Source: Primula veris (taxonomy: Eukaryota > Streptophyta > Magnoliopsida > Ericales > Primulaceae). Taken from it: a stretch of 64,000 nt of DNA. Where the stretch lies: NCBI GenBank assembly GCA_963682055.1, contig OY821749.1, positions 1,724,336-1,788,335 on the forward strand, read 5' to 3'. Both the position numbers and the translations under genes were made by a program. Positions 21,892-32,551 of this stretch are shown in pieces; within the stretch, counting starts at the first letter, position 1; each line of letters starts with the position of its first letter. The notes beneath the pieces are model-generated. The model ran no database searches. It was given only the letters and a program-made list of their open reading frames with translations, and was not told the DNA's origin.

Positions 21892-23147
21892 TGTTGAACG
21901 TAGTTTCTTCTAATCGATTATTTTGATGATAACAATATTTGTAAAACATGATAAAAGCTCGTTTTGCGTACTAATCATTTATCGAGTGTGTTAAAGGGTC
22001 TAAATGATTGAATGCGTAATTACGAAGCCATTGGTTCAAGCGGAACCTAAATCGGAGTTGGAACGAATTAGTTACGGGGTTTCGAAGTTTGTCGAGAAAA
22101 CCGAAAATAACCCAGAACAACAAAAAACGACTGATCAACCCTAAACGATCGATCATAAATGCGAAAAATCCTTCCAGTGAGCATAGGACAAAAACGACCG
22201 ATCGCCATAATAAAACGACCGATCGTTTTATTGATGATTTCTTCCAGTGAGCACTCAGCAAAAACGACCGATCATTAATCTGAAACGACCGATCGTTTCA
22301 GTGCACATTTTGTCCAGTAAGTCCAATTGAAAAACGACCGATCGTTTTTCAGAAACGACCGATCGTTTCTGTAGAATTTCAAAATCCAGCTTTTAAGCTA
22401 TTCCTGAAAATGGGGCGAACTGCTGCAAAAACAGCATTGAATGAACTCACCAACCAGCAACGGTCTGAAATTTATTGCTGCACCTTTGTGACTCTACAAA
22501 AGCCCCAAAACACTTTGAAGAAGCTCATCCAAGCATTCACAACTTTTAAGCAATTCTTACAAGAAAATCCTTCAAGCTTATACTACTTATTTCTCACTTG
22601 TAATCAAAAATATTCTCGAGTATATTCTTATTGTAATCGTATAAACATCGAGATAATATTTGTTAGTGAGCGATTCGAAATCAAACTTGTAAAAGAGTAT
22701 TTTATAAACTCATTAGTGAGCGAGTGAATTGGGTAGAGGCTTTTAAGCAAGTGTAGCTTAAAAGCTCTAGGTCATTTATTCGGGATACTCATATAGTGAG
22801 GGGGAGCGTAATCGGTTGATTAAGCTCGTTAAGGTGTAACCTTGAAACGAAGATTTTTAGTGAAACACTCGGTAGTGAAAATACCGAGGAGAGGACGTAG
22901 GCGCGGTTTGCCGAACCTCTATAAATCTTGCGTTATTTCTTTCCCTTAACTTTTACTTTCCATATTCATTTATCGCTTATATTTATTGCTTGCTTAGATC
23001 ATTTTAGCGTTAATTTGGTAACAAAAGAGTTTAGGTTATAAATATCACTAATTAACTTAGTTAAATACCCATAGTTTTAATTCCGCGAAAAACGTACTAA
23101 AACCTTATTCACCCCCCCTCTAAGGTTTAGACTCCTACGGACCAACA
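21892..23147 (+). repeat. Copia 3' LTR
   Basis: 1256 bp, the same length as the 5' LTR and, by direct reading, the same sequence; the offset between copies is 8427 bp throughout. It ends ACCAACA and is followed by the target duplication CCAGC. Confidence 0.95.
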
Positions 23148-23722
23148 CCAGCATATATGTACCAGCTACAGCCAATACTATCCCTCTCTTCACAATAAGC
23201 GACCACCCTAACCGAGTTATTCCTTCCAAACCAGGGGACATGACCTTCATATATACAAAATTTCCGTAATGACTCTCTAAAGTGATCAGCACAACTAAAA
23301 ATCTGCCCAACCCCAGTTATCAAGTTTGCCCACTCACTCGTTTTATAAACCTTCCAAACAGCTAAACTAGAACCTGCATCACACCAATCATCATCATCCG
23401 AAAATTCAGAACAATCAGCACTTATTTCCTTCGAAGTACCAACAGTGCAAGTGGATACAGTCCCAACAAAAACTAGAATCTCTACTATTTTTTTTCCCAA
23501 CACGTTAAACAGAGCGACCATATCTTTCAACTCATCATCCGATCTCAATAAACATCGCTCATCTCTAATTGCTAAGTAGGTTAGAGACACTGAATCCAAA
23601 TTCAAGCTAAACCTATTACTTATTGTATGTAATAACTCCGCATAGGTCATACGCTTATTCAGAGCAACAGGGACACATTGATCATTATATCGACAATACA
23701 TTACTAAATCAAACGAATCCAT

Positions 23723-24582
23723 CAGAAAAAATACCTGTGCACAAAAACAGTATGAAGTATTAAATTTTAATAATAAACGCAATTGATCTCTAAAAACCTA
23801 ACAAAAACCTACATTGTGTTACAGAAACAGTCTGAGTTATTATATAACAAGAATACAATAGCTCAGACTGTTTATAATAACTCAGACTGTTTTCTGTAAC
23901 TCTAGAATACAATAGCTCAGACTGTTTTTAAAAACAGTCTGAATACAAGAAAAAACAGTATGAACTCTTGAATTTTAACAATACAAAATCATACAGAACA
24001 GTCTGAATTATTATAATAAACACTGTTTTTTAAAACAGTCCGAATACAAGAAAAAAACAGTATGAAGTATTGAATTTTAATAATAAACGCAATTGATCTC
24101 TAAAAACCTAACAAAAACCTACATTGTGTTACAGAAAACAGTCTGAGTTATTATATAACAAGAAATACAGTAGCTCAGACTGTTTATAATAACTCAGACT
24201 GTTTTCTGTAACTCTTGAATACAATAGCTCAAACTGTTTTTTTAAAACAGTCTGAATAAATCATACATTGTGTTAAAAAATTCTGATTTATTATTTATTA
24301 TAATAAATCTCTAAAACCTAAATTGAGCAAAGCAATTTGAGCTAAACTCAGCAAGAAAAACGAAGCTAGCAATAAAAAAACAGTCTGAAGGTTATATAGA
24401 GAGAGAGAACCTGTCTGTCGAGAGAGATATACAGCAATTTGATAAAATTCGTTCAGTGAGAGAGATATATAGCTAATAGTGTATAAAGATGGTTTAGAGA
24501 GAGAGAGATGGAGAGAGACGGTTTAGAGAGAGAGAGAGATACAACTGTTTAAAAAAACAGAATATGTATAGTATATATAGTT
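23723..24582 (-). repeat. MURA leader / 5' flank with motif repeats
   Basis: Upstream side of the transposase gene. It holds about eleven TCAGACTGT motifs in both orientations and a tandem duplication of about 155 bp (about 23750-23905 and 24059-24210, sharing AACGCAATTGATCTCTAAAAA and GTTATTATATAACAAG). GA-rich stretches at 24395-24540 (CT-rich on the transcript strand) probably form the leader and core promoter near the right terminus. Confidence 0.7.
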
Positions 24583-24692
24583 GACCAATCCTTAATTAGT
24601 TTCATAAATAATGGACCAATCCTTAAATGAATTTTATACCCGGACCAATTCTTAAATACTTTTGTTTTCGTGGACCAATCCTTAATTTTCTC
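24583..24692 (-). repeat. MULE right terminal region, four inverse 13-mers
   Basis: GGACCAATCCTTAA or near variants occur at about 24583, 24612, 24642 and 24671, every 29-30 bp, as the inverse of the left end. The third copy has ACCAATTC. The outermost 20 bases match the left terminus with few differences. This end has one more repeat than the left, so the terminal inverted repeats are similar but not equal in length. Confidence 0.75.
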
Positions 24693-24893
24693 TTATTATT
24701 ATAGATCTAGGTTTTGGTTTTATTCTTGATTAGGAGACGATTCAAAAGATAGTTGAAACGGACATTTAAAATATCCACTGATATATACATATGCCTAAGA
24801 GTAGTTTGTGACATAAATTTATAATCCTACTTGTTACTACTTACTATTTATATTTGGTAGGCACTAATTGAATATTTGTATATTAGAAGTAGG

Positions 24894-25042
24894 GGCGGAG
24901 CTAGAAAGGACGGACATGGGCTACAACCTCTATATTTTTGAAAAACATTTTTTTACAGTGTAATTTTTTTTTAACGAAAAATAGCTGTTTAGGTCCACAT
25001 AATAAAATTTTAAAATTCAATCCTCATATACTGATTCTGTCT
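24894..25042. mobile_element. Possible hAT-like MITE
   Basis: Starts TAGGGGCGGAGCTAGAA, the typical left end of plant hAT-like MITEs. An imperfect inverse occurs near 25025-25042 (GATTCTGTCTCCATC). I could not define an 8-bp target duplication. Confidence 0.35.
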
Positions 25043-25132
25043 CCATCGAGTATATTCCGAATCTTACCCACTATTATAGACTATTTATAGTCAATTAACT
25101 TTGTTTATTAAGTGGGTCCAATTGGGTGAATG

Positions 25133-26815
25133 GCCGAGTCGTCAAGCTTATCAAGTCACCAAAATTTAGAAAAACAGCACTTCATATATTCTTATGTCAA
25201 ATTAATGAGAATGGCTTTGCTAAAATAAATGGTATTTTGAGTTTTAGCATATGTACTCAGTATCAATTTGTTTGTAACTAGTAAGGATATAAAATGGATA
25301 TGTAAGGAGCCTAGGAAAACAATTGCCGGCATTTTAAATAATTAGTCTTATGGTCACTTAGGGATTTTAATAATTAGAAATATGCAATTTTAAATCTAAG
25401 TAATGTATAGTAGCTAGCCTTTTAACCAAAGATGCATTTTAAATTCTAAGAAAAAAAAAGAATAAAACCTATCTTTAGTTCCAAAAAGACCAAGTACAGT
25501 AGTACTTAATAAATTGCAACCCTACTCTTTTGTCTTTTACCCCCAATGTGTGGGGATTTTAATCAATGCTTCAATAAATAACAGTACATCATTTTTATTT
25601 AATTTTTCATTATTCCATTTTGTCATGTTGCAATTTATTTGTCCGATTTTTTAAAATGGTAAAAATGGTTATACACTTTAAATTATTAACATTGTATTTT
25701 AAAGTTATAACTTAAACTAAGGGTATAATTGAAAGTTTGGTAAACTAAAACTGTGATGTTGAATTTTGTCACCCAAACACGAAACTAATGCTTATAGAAA
25801 TAATTGGTGGATAATTTCGTCAACTAAACACGAAACTAAAAAACGATGGGCTATGCGCCGCGTGAAACATTAGTCCCCACCATAATTAATCGTTTGGTTT
25901 TTAAAAAAAATAAAATAATCATTTGATGTTAGCTGAGAAACACATATATATATATATGTAATTAATAATCATTTTAATCGTCAAAGCTTATCAAGTCACC
26001 AATATTTAGAAAAACAACACTTTGATATATGTCAAATGAGAATGGATTTTCCTAAAATAAATGGTATGTTGAGTTTAACATGTAAACTCGGTATCAATCT
26101 GTTTGTAAATAGTTAACGTATATTATGAGCTTAATTAAGTTCTAGAAAGATCGAGTGAAGAATAATTTTGTGTAACTTAAAAAAAATTTGCACCTCATTA
26201 ATATTCAAAAGTCATGCTTCATCTTAATTCTTAATTAGTCTTATGGTCACTTTAGGGTTTCAATAATTAGAAGTATGCATTTTTAAATCTAGTAATGTAA
26301 AGTAGCCAAGCTTAAACCAAGATACAATTTAACATATCTATAAATAGAGAACAAAACCTATCTTTTAGTTATAAAAATCAAGTACAGTAGTATTTTACAA
26401 TTTTATTTTTTTTGAAGATTAGTATTTTACATTTTGGCAATTCAATATATGAAATTAAAACAAAAAAAACTGCATTAGTTTGTCCCCTTCATCAAATTAA
26501 AACAAGAAAAAAAATACTAAAATTACTATTCTATCATTTAATTTTCCGTGTCCTCTATTTAATAAAATTTTGTCCCATTCAACTAAAGAAAAACTTGTCT
26601 TGTACCACCAAATGAATGCGAATTTTAACAACTGTTCCAATAATTCACAAGAATAAAATACGAAGATACCCTCAATATATAAAATGGTTATAGAAATAAT
26701 TGATGGATAATTTCGTCAACTATTCACGAAACTAAAAAACCATTGGATATTCGCCGCGTATATACAAATTACCAGTAAAATTAGTCCCCACCACAATTAA
26801 TCATTGGTTTTTGGT
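25133..26815 (+). repeat. Large imperfect tandem duplication, ~840-890 bp units
   Basis: Unit 1 (about 25133-25905) and unit 2 (about 25975-26815) share, in the same order, AAGCTTATCAAGTCACCAA, AAAATAAATGGTATKTTGAG, TTAGTCTTATGGTCACTT, GTGGATAATTTCGTCAACTA and TTAGTCCCCACCAYAATTAA. Indels are frequent. No coding region is seen. The repeated block has no obvious transposon ends, so it may be a local segmental duplication. Confidence 0.75.
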
Positions 26816-27149
26816 TTATGCGAGCGCCTTTTGATTAATATAGACGGTAATGATACAAATCACGCCACGTAATAAAAACTCAACCTACTAAAAACCCAAA
26901 TAAATATATTGAAACACTAGTTTGAATCTATCATAAATTTAGTTAATATTAATTAAATTTATTTTTATTTATTTTTATTTTTAGTAGTAGCTGAGAAACA
27001 AACATATAGGACCCATCTCATAGAGATAAACAACAGCACCAACGTTGTAGATTCATCCACGTGGCCACATGATCGTGAGTTGTCACCTTACATTTGGTGG
27101 ATCCCATATATTATTCACTTATAAATTAGGATTAGGATAAGAAGGAAAG
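26816..27149. other. Intergenic, nothing recognised
   Basis: AT-rich spacer. A G-box core, CCACGTGG, occurs near 27058 but no gene starts nearby. Confidence 0.4.
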
Positions 27150-27375
27150 TTATTAAGATTAATTATCTATTACGAAAGCAATTGAAATTTTAATCGGTCA
27201 ATAATTTATATCAAAATTATCGGAATAAATTTTTTTAAAACTCAATTAGATGATTCAAACATTAAATTATATGATTTGCTTTTAAAAATTTTCATTTCGA
27301 CAATTTTGATACATGTTATAAAACGGTCAAAATTGCACGTAATTTTGTAGAGAACGATTAATTAGAAAATGGAGT
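27150..27375. mobile_element. Degenerate Stowaway-like MITE
   Basis: Internal sequence matches the better-preserved copy at 28730-28954: TCAATAATTTATATCAAAATTATCGGAATAAA, TTTTCATTTCGACAATTTT and CGGTCAAAATTGCACGTAAT all recur in the same order (words shortened here to shared cores). The terminal GGAGTGAGTATA is a mutated form of the CTCCATCCG-type end. Confidence 0.6.
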
Positions 27376-27403
27376 GAGTATAAATTAATAAAAATAGTGG
27401 AAA

Positions 27404-27780
27404 AAATACGTTTAGTGTACTGTGTTATGGGTTTTTAACGATCTGGGTACTGCATTATCAATTTTAACAATTGAAGTACTAATCTACGACATTTGTCACA
27501 ATTGAGCACCCACCGTTAGTCAAAATGATGAAATTGCACTCATGTTCCATTGACTATCACATGATGAATGCAATTAATTCAACATACGTCAAAAATAGAT
27601 CCAAAATGTGAAATATATTGATTGCAATTTCGACAATTTATGTTGTTGGTTTCTTAATTGGACGAAATTTCGTATTTTGGTACCTCAATTGTTAAAAATG
27701 TTAGTTTAATACCTAAATTGTTAAAAATGGTAGTATAATACCTAAATCGTTAATCACTGATAATACAATTTATTCCCAAA
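27404..27780. mobile_element. Fold-back element with TTTTAACAATTGARGTAC arms
   Basis: The left arm (GGGTTTTTAACGATCTGGGTAC, then TTTTAACAATTGAAGTAC) is the inverse of the right arm (GGTACCTCAATTGTTAAAAA, then CCTAAATCGTTAA). No ORF is seen. Its layout resembles the elements at 37293-37716 and 60489-60876, though the sequences are only distantly alike. Confidence 0.5.
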
Positions 27781-28295
27781 AATAGTTGACTAAACTTTTG
27801 GTTCTTATAATTTCCAAGTTTTTTTATTTGTTCCTAAACTGATGGTAAAGTGAATGTCGCTAAATTTAACAACAGTTTTTGTTGTCAAACTATTGCTAAA
27901 ATTGAGCGACACTCACTTTACCAACAGTTTTCATAAAATAAAATGTTGTTATCACTTTTTCTTGTTTTTCTGGTATAGTGTTCTTGAATCCAACTGTAAA
28001 TTCATTAATTCAGATTTTAAAGTGCTATCTTGGTTTTTTTTTTATTCAATCCAATTTCCTATTAGACTCCATCATATACATTTTTTTTTTTTTATAGATA
28101 TGATCTAAGGATTTCAATTTTAAAAGATCTGAATCCACAAATATCTCTCATTTGAGAACATGTCAACATCCTAGCATGGTGGCTTTATATTCCCCAATAT
28201 AAAAATAATGATCATTTAATACATATCTTAAGACTTAACTATAATTAAGAATACATGGTTAGAATCTTTTCTAAGATTAATCATATACTTAGTAC

Positions 28296-28493
28296 CACTA
28301 TAAAAAAAAAATATATAAAAATAGCGATGAGATTAGTGACGGTATTTTTTGTCACGAGCTTATTAGCAACTGTTTTTGTGACGGTTTTGTGACAATTTAG
28401 TTAATTTGTAACAAAATTGTGACAATTTTTTAAATTAGTGACAGACTTGTGACCATTTTTTATTCTCACCAAATCAAATATTATTTTGTAACG
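28296..28493. mobile_element. CACTA-type MITE, copy 2 (198 bp, diverged)
   Basis: Starts CACTATAAAAA and ends TTTTGTAACG. The interior follows copies 1 and 3 (GATTAGTGACGGTATTTTTT, GTGACGGTTTTGTGACA, TTAGTGACAGACTTGTGAC). Flanks are TAC (28293-28295) and CAC (28494-28496), a 2/3 match. Both ends carry mutations, so this is the oldest of the three. Confidence 0.65.
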
Positions 28494-28729
28494 CACGCTC
28501 AAATGATGATTTTTTTTCCCTACTTCATTGACATGTATTTGTTTCTATATTTGATGCCTCTATCGACATATACCAATTTTTTAAACAAAAAATAGAATTT
28601 TTGATAGTTAATAAGTCTTAAGTTATGCCATAGCACAAAACCGTTACATGAATTGGATATGAGGACACTAAACAAAACCATGGATGAAACCAGGCTGACT
28701 GTTGGTGTACTAAACTAAAAAAATTACTA

Positions 28730-28954
28730 CTTCCTCCATCTGTTTCTAATTAATTGCTCATTACGAATTTATATGCAATTTTGACCGGTCAATAACTTGT
28801 ATCAAAATTGTCGGAATAAAATTTTTTAAAAGTTAATCACATAATTCAAACATTAAATTTGAAAATTTTCATTTCGACAATTTTGATACAGGTTATAAGC
28901 CGGTCAAAATTGCACGTAATTTTGTAAATGACAGTTAATCGGGAACGGATGGAG
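28730..28954. mobile_element. Stowaway (Tc1/mariner) MITE, 225 bp
   Basis: Left end CTTCCTCCATCTGTTTC and right end GGGAACGGATGGAG are imperfect inverse repeats of the Stowaway type (CTCCCTCCGT). It is flanked by TA on both sides (28728-28729 and 28955-28956). The interior has long inverse arms, for example TTTTGACCGGTCAATAACTTG against GGTTATAAGCCGGTCAAAA. No ORF. Confidence 0.75.
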
Positions 28955-28984
28955 TATTTTCTTAAAGAAAACTGAATAAAATTA

Positions 28985-29170
28985 CAAAATCCAGCATGAG
29001 TGGGTAAAAAATCGGACTAAACCATCACAAACCGCAACCCAAACCAACCCGATGCGGATTGGACTTTTTAAAATTATGAACCTAAACCAAACCGCACCGC
29101 ATTTAATATATGCAGGTTGGTTTGAGTTAGGATTTTTAAACCGCGGGTTAAACCGGTCAACCTTAAAAAA
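28985..29170. repeat. AACC/CCG-rich low-complexity repeat
   Basis: Built from AAACCGCAACCCAAACC and its inverse (GGTTGGTTTGAGTTAGG, AACCGCGGGTTAAACCGG). It is similar in composition to 29870-30430 and to 33488-34085. No coding potential. Confidence 0.55.
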
Positions 29171-29765
29171 AATATAGACTAATTAATATACCTAATAAAC
29201 ATATAACCTTATAACTTCTCGGCATATCACCACCCACCTCAAATTACAACAGTTCTCAATCAGTAATTTAATTACATGTTACTTGTATAAAGTTACATCG
29301 TCACTATAATAATAATAGGTTTATCATTATATGCATCATTATCATACACGCAAAGTAATAACATAATTATTTAAGAAACTAGGAGATTAAGAAGGTAAAA
29401 AATAGAATTGACTATGGTTTATATTTTGTGAATACTTGTGATTTGTGTGACTCTAATTTACACAAAATAGCTAAATTTTGTAAATGTCAACCAGTACTAA
29501 CATAGTTTTTTATGTATTTTTTCTTTTCTATTTCGGAATCCGAATAATAGTTATGGTCGGAGGTTTAAAGTCCAATGTTGTGATCGATTAAACACATAGA
29601 GTTTTTGAGATTTCAGTATACATCATCTTCTAATTTACAAATTTATCTTGTTTTGATATTTTATGGTTCTATGTTGCACGTTTAAATTTTTATTTGCTCA
29701 TTTCGATATTTGTTTAGCGATGTATGAGCATGAATCAAAATATTATGTCAAAATATTAGCTTGTT

Positions 29766-30470
29766 CACGTAGTATGCTACTATGCGTTGTTTTGAGAATT
29801 TTTAATATTTAATTTTTTTTTCCAAGTTTTATTATTTTTAGGGGTAAATTTGCACTATTTATAAATTTAAAAGCCAAAATGCAAAACCCGCGAACCCAAT
29901 CCAAACTAAGCCAAACCGCTTTAAATGGGCTATGTTGGGTTAAAATTCAAAAATTCACCAATCCGCACCAAACGATTCATTTTTTACGTGTATTGATTTG
30001 TATTGGTTTCAACTCGCATCAAATCAAACCAAAACTAACCAAACCAAACCAAACCGCATCCGCACCTGGAATCAAATCCAGTAGTATATTCGAGTATATC
30101 CTTATTACAAATATGAGGTATAACGAATAATCAAATCCAGTAGTATGCTACTATGCGTTGTTTTGAGAATTTTTAATATTTAAGTTATTTTTTCCAAGTT
30201 TTATTATTTTTAGTGGTAAATTTACACTATTTATAAATTTAAAAGACAAAATGCAAAACCCGCAAACCCAACCCAAACTAAACCAAACCGCTTTAAATGG
30301 GCTATGTTGGGTTAAAATTAAAAAATTCACCAACCCATACCAAATGATTCATTTTTTTATTTTTTTTTTACGTATATTGATTTGGATTGGTTTCAACCCG
30401 AAACAAACCAAACCGCATCCGCCCCCGGAATCAAATCCAGTAGTATATTCGAGTATATCCTTATTACAAA
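29766..30470 (+). repeat. ~370-bp tandem duplication with AAACCAAACCG tracts
   Basis: Unit 1 (about 29766-30116) and unit 2 (about 30135-30472) repeat TATGCTACTATGCGTTGTTT, TTTCCAAGTTTTATTATTTT, GCTTTAAATGGGCTATGTTG and AATCAAATCCAGTAGTATAT in the same order. The apparent small ORFs inside both copies arise from the repeat and are not genes. Confidence 0.75.
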
Positions 30471-30702
30471 TCATATACTGACGTGGATCCTTGTTGGTTG
30501 GTCCACAATATTGGATTGTCCTTATCTGGAAACCAATCACATATTGCCACGTGTAATTAATCTAGCTGTTATTTATGCGGCGGATTGTTATTACACGTAG
30601 GATTGAACTACATATATATATAAACGTACCAAGATAAAATTATTTAATCACACATTTTTGTGTTCAATAATATAATTACATAGCTGAGCTAATAGTTGTG
30701 AG

Positions 30703-32551
30703 ATGGTTTCAGCTAGGATTCCGATGAGTAGCCGGATTTTAGTATGTGAAAAGAATTATTACGGAGCGGATGGATTGGGAGAGTGTGAAATGGAAATAGC
30801 CGACGGTGTTTTTGGGTTTCTTGATCGTGATTGGGACTCGTCGTCCGAAAGTACTAGTAGTAATGGCTATTGTAAAAGTGAAGTAGTAGACGACGATGAC
30901 CAAGAGACGGATGATAAGGGATTAAATGAAGGAAATGATAAGTCTTATTGGGAAAATCAGCATCAACTTTTACATGTTAGTTGAATAAATAACATGCATT
31001 TTTCGTGTTGTTTACTTGTTTGATTTTTCACCGTGGCTTTGTTTATTCGCATCGTTAAGCTCAAGGTGTTGCTTAGGGAATCGTTTGTATTTGGTTGTGA
31101 TCAGCTTAAATTATGCAACCGAAGAACAACTTCCTAATGAAATGTAACAAGAATTATGCAAAGTTAAACCTTAACTAAATTGGCAGTTTGTATAAGTTAC
31201 ATAAAAACAATTAGTTAACAAGAAAACTTGGCGTGTTTGATTATTAATATAGTACTATAACTTTGTCTTTGTGCTTTATGAATTATAAAGGATTAAGGAT
31301 TGATTATGGTTTTGGACAATTTCTGCAGGCAACTTTACATAGAAGTAGCTCTTTAGAGTCTAAGATTCGAAACGCCACCAAGGAAGCACTGAAAGAGGCA
31401 CAAATCGATGGAAATTATTGTAGCTGCCGTAGACAGGTAGCGGAGGAGGGTTGCAAGAAATGCATGATCAGGAAAATTTGCGAGCGCCTTCAAAACGAGG
31501 AATTCAATAGCGCAATTTGCAGATCTAAGTGGAAGACTTCTTCTGATATTCCATCAGGTAATTATAAATATTTGATCATATACTGTATTTTAGTAATTAC
31601 TAATTTGTACATACTTTTTTGTATTAACTTCAATTTCTAAAAGTATCAACGAATAGATTGAAAAAAGGTAAGAAGAGTAGGCAAGTATTGGATTTAATTT
31701 TTGGATGTTTGTAGGTACCCGACCATAAGTTACATGATGTTAAGTATAACAAAAAATAGGTAATGGTTTAGTTTTCTTTATGTTATACTCCAAACAAAGG
31801 CCATATTTATTTCAAGAAAAATACAAATCTCGATAGTGAGTTTTATTGACTAGAAACTAACATGCAAGAGAGGCTTGCATTTTGTTGATCAAAATATTGT
31901 ATTTATCACTGTATTGAATTTTTACTTAACTGGTAGCCTTTTGACCATATTATAAACGTGCATGCATGTGATTGTCACATCATTTTATCTGTAAGTTTTT
32001 GTACGTATGCCAACAATTATCCTTATTTTGAAATCGAATTCCACATAACAAAAATGTTAATTTAAATTTGTTAGTTTAAACATATTACTTAAAATAGTTT
32101 TATGTTTATTGTGTTTACAGGCGAACACACATTTATCGACGTAGTAGACAACTCCATCCCCGCAAAGGGAGAGATCAGAATAATCATAGAACTAAATTTC
32201 CGGGCGGAGTTTGAGGTAGCAAGAGCTAGCGAAGAGTACGACAAACTAATCAAGAGGCTCCCGGAGGTATTCGTAGGAAAAATCGAAAGATTACAAAACT
32301 TAATCAAATTACTTTGCTCAGCTGCAAAGAAGTGCATGAAGGAAAATAAGATGCATATGGGTCCATGGAGGAAGCGTAAATACATGCATGCTAAGTGGCT
32401 CGGTACCTGCAACAGGACGACACCTGTACCGTCCTGGTCGACAGTATCCTCTGGTCAGGTCCCACGACCGAGGAGAGCATCCATGCTCACAATGGAACTT
32501 GTAGAGAATATGACAAGTCTCCACAGTTCTACGTTTATTCAAGTTGCATAA
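30703..32551 (+). CDS. DUF506 (PDDEXK-like) family protein
   Basis: Three exons, 30703-30975, 31329-31557 and 32121-32551, total 933 nt (310 aa plus stop), all with GT..AG borders and kept frame. Features of the plant DUF506 family: an acidic, Ser-rich N-terminal part (DWDSSSESTSS, VDDDDQETDD); WENQHQLLH joined across intron 1 to LHRSSSLESKIR; a Cys-rich stretch (CSCRRQVAEEGCKKC); then HTFIDVVDNS, RIIIELNFRAEFEVAR and a basic WRKRKYMHAKWLG near the C terminus. The family has a fold predicted to resemble PDDEXK nucleases, but no reaction is proven; some Arabidopsis members have been tied to root-hair growth. A TATA-like TATATATATAAACG (about 30612) and a G-box CCACGTG (about 30549) lie upstream of the first ATG, which is the chosen start. 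Assignment to the family is firm, function is open. Confidence 0.88.

Larger units (their letters stand above)
13465..23147 (+). mobile_element. Full-length Copia LTR retrotransposon, Sirevirus type (9683 bp)
   Basis: Bounded by two 1256-bp LTRs (TG...CA) and flanked by the perfect 5-bp duplication CCAGC (13460-13464 and 23148-23152). It has a tRNA-Met primer-binding site, gag with a zinc knuckle, pol in the Copia order protease-integrase-RT-RNase H, a third ORF after pol, and a terminal polypurine tract. The long LTRs, the extra envelope-like ORF and the palindrome-rich non-coding regions are Sirevirus traits. It reads in the opposite direction to the transposase gene it interrupts. Identical LTRs mean insertion was recent. 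Confidence 0.93.
11406..23722 (-). pseudogene. mudrA: MURA-type MULE transposase, interrupted by a Copia element
   Basis: A transposase that would cut and join the MULE ends in the nucleus. Exons on the minus strand: 23722-23148, continued after the Copia as 13459-12948; 12589-12044; 11932-11406. Counting the 5-bp target duplication once, the coding length is 2160 nt (719 aa plus stop) with no other break. The N-terminal part (YNDQCVPV..., then FRESLRKFCIYEG) is the MuDR N-terminal/DNA-binding type. The DDE residues are visible: Asp in LFIDGTFLKG (codon at 13015-13017), Asp in FFSDRHIG (12471-12473) and Glu in NAMESFNNW (12153-12155), with YYCLRHL after the second Asp. A SWIM zinc finger (CSCHEW...FPCQH, 11733-11786) and a C-terminal zinc knuckle (CGRC...H...C) follow. 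Introns 12590-12947 and 11933-12043 have consensus borders. The acceptor TGCACAG just upstream of the ATG suggests a leader intron. The retrotransposon lies in the opposite direction and should abolish function. Confidence 0.85.
3382..24692. mobile_element. MULE (Mutator-like element) with ULP1 protease and MURA genes, split by a Copia insertion
   Basis: The two ends are inverted and similar: the left reads GGGTAAATTTTGGATTGGTC and the right, reverse-complemented, GAGAAAATTAAGGATTGGTC. They are flanked by TTATTATTT (3373-3381) and TTATTATTA (24693-24701), an 8/9 match of the 9-bp length usual for MULEs, although low in complexity. Inside are a plus-strand ULP1-type protease gene and a minus-strand MURA transposase, converging tail to tail. 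Plant MULEs carrying a ULP1 domain are known (the Kaonashi/KI-MULE group of Arabidopsis and CUMULE of melon), and this gene pair fits that group. Without the nested Copia the element is about 11.6 kb. CT-rich tracts lie just inside each end (3508-3563; reversed in 24395-24540) and probably belong to the promoters and leaders of the two genes. Confidence 0.85.
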
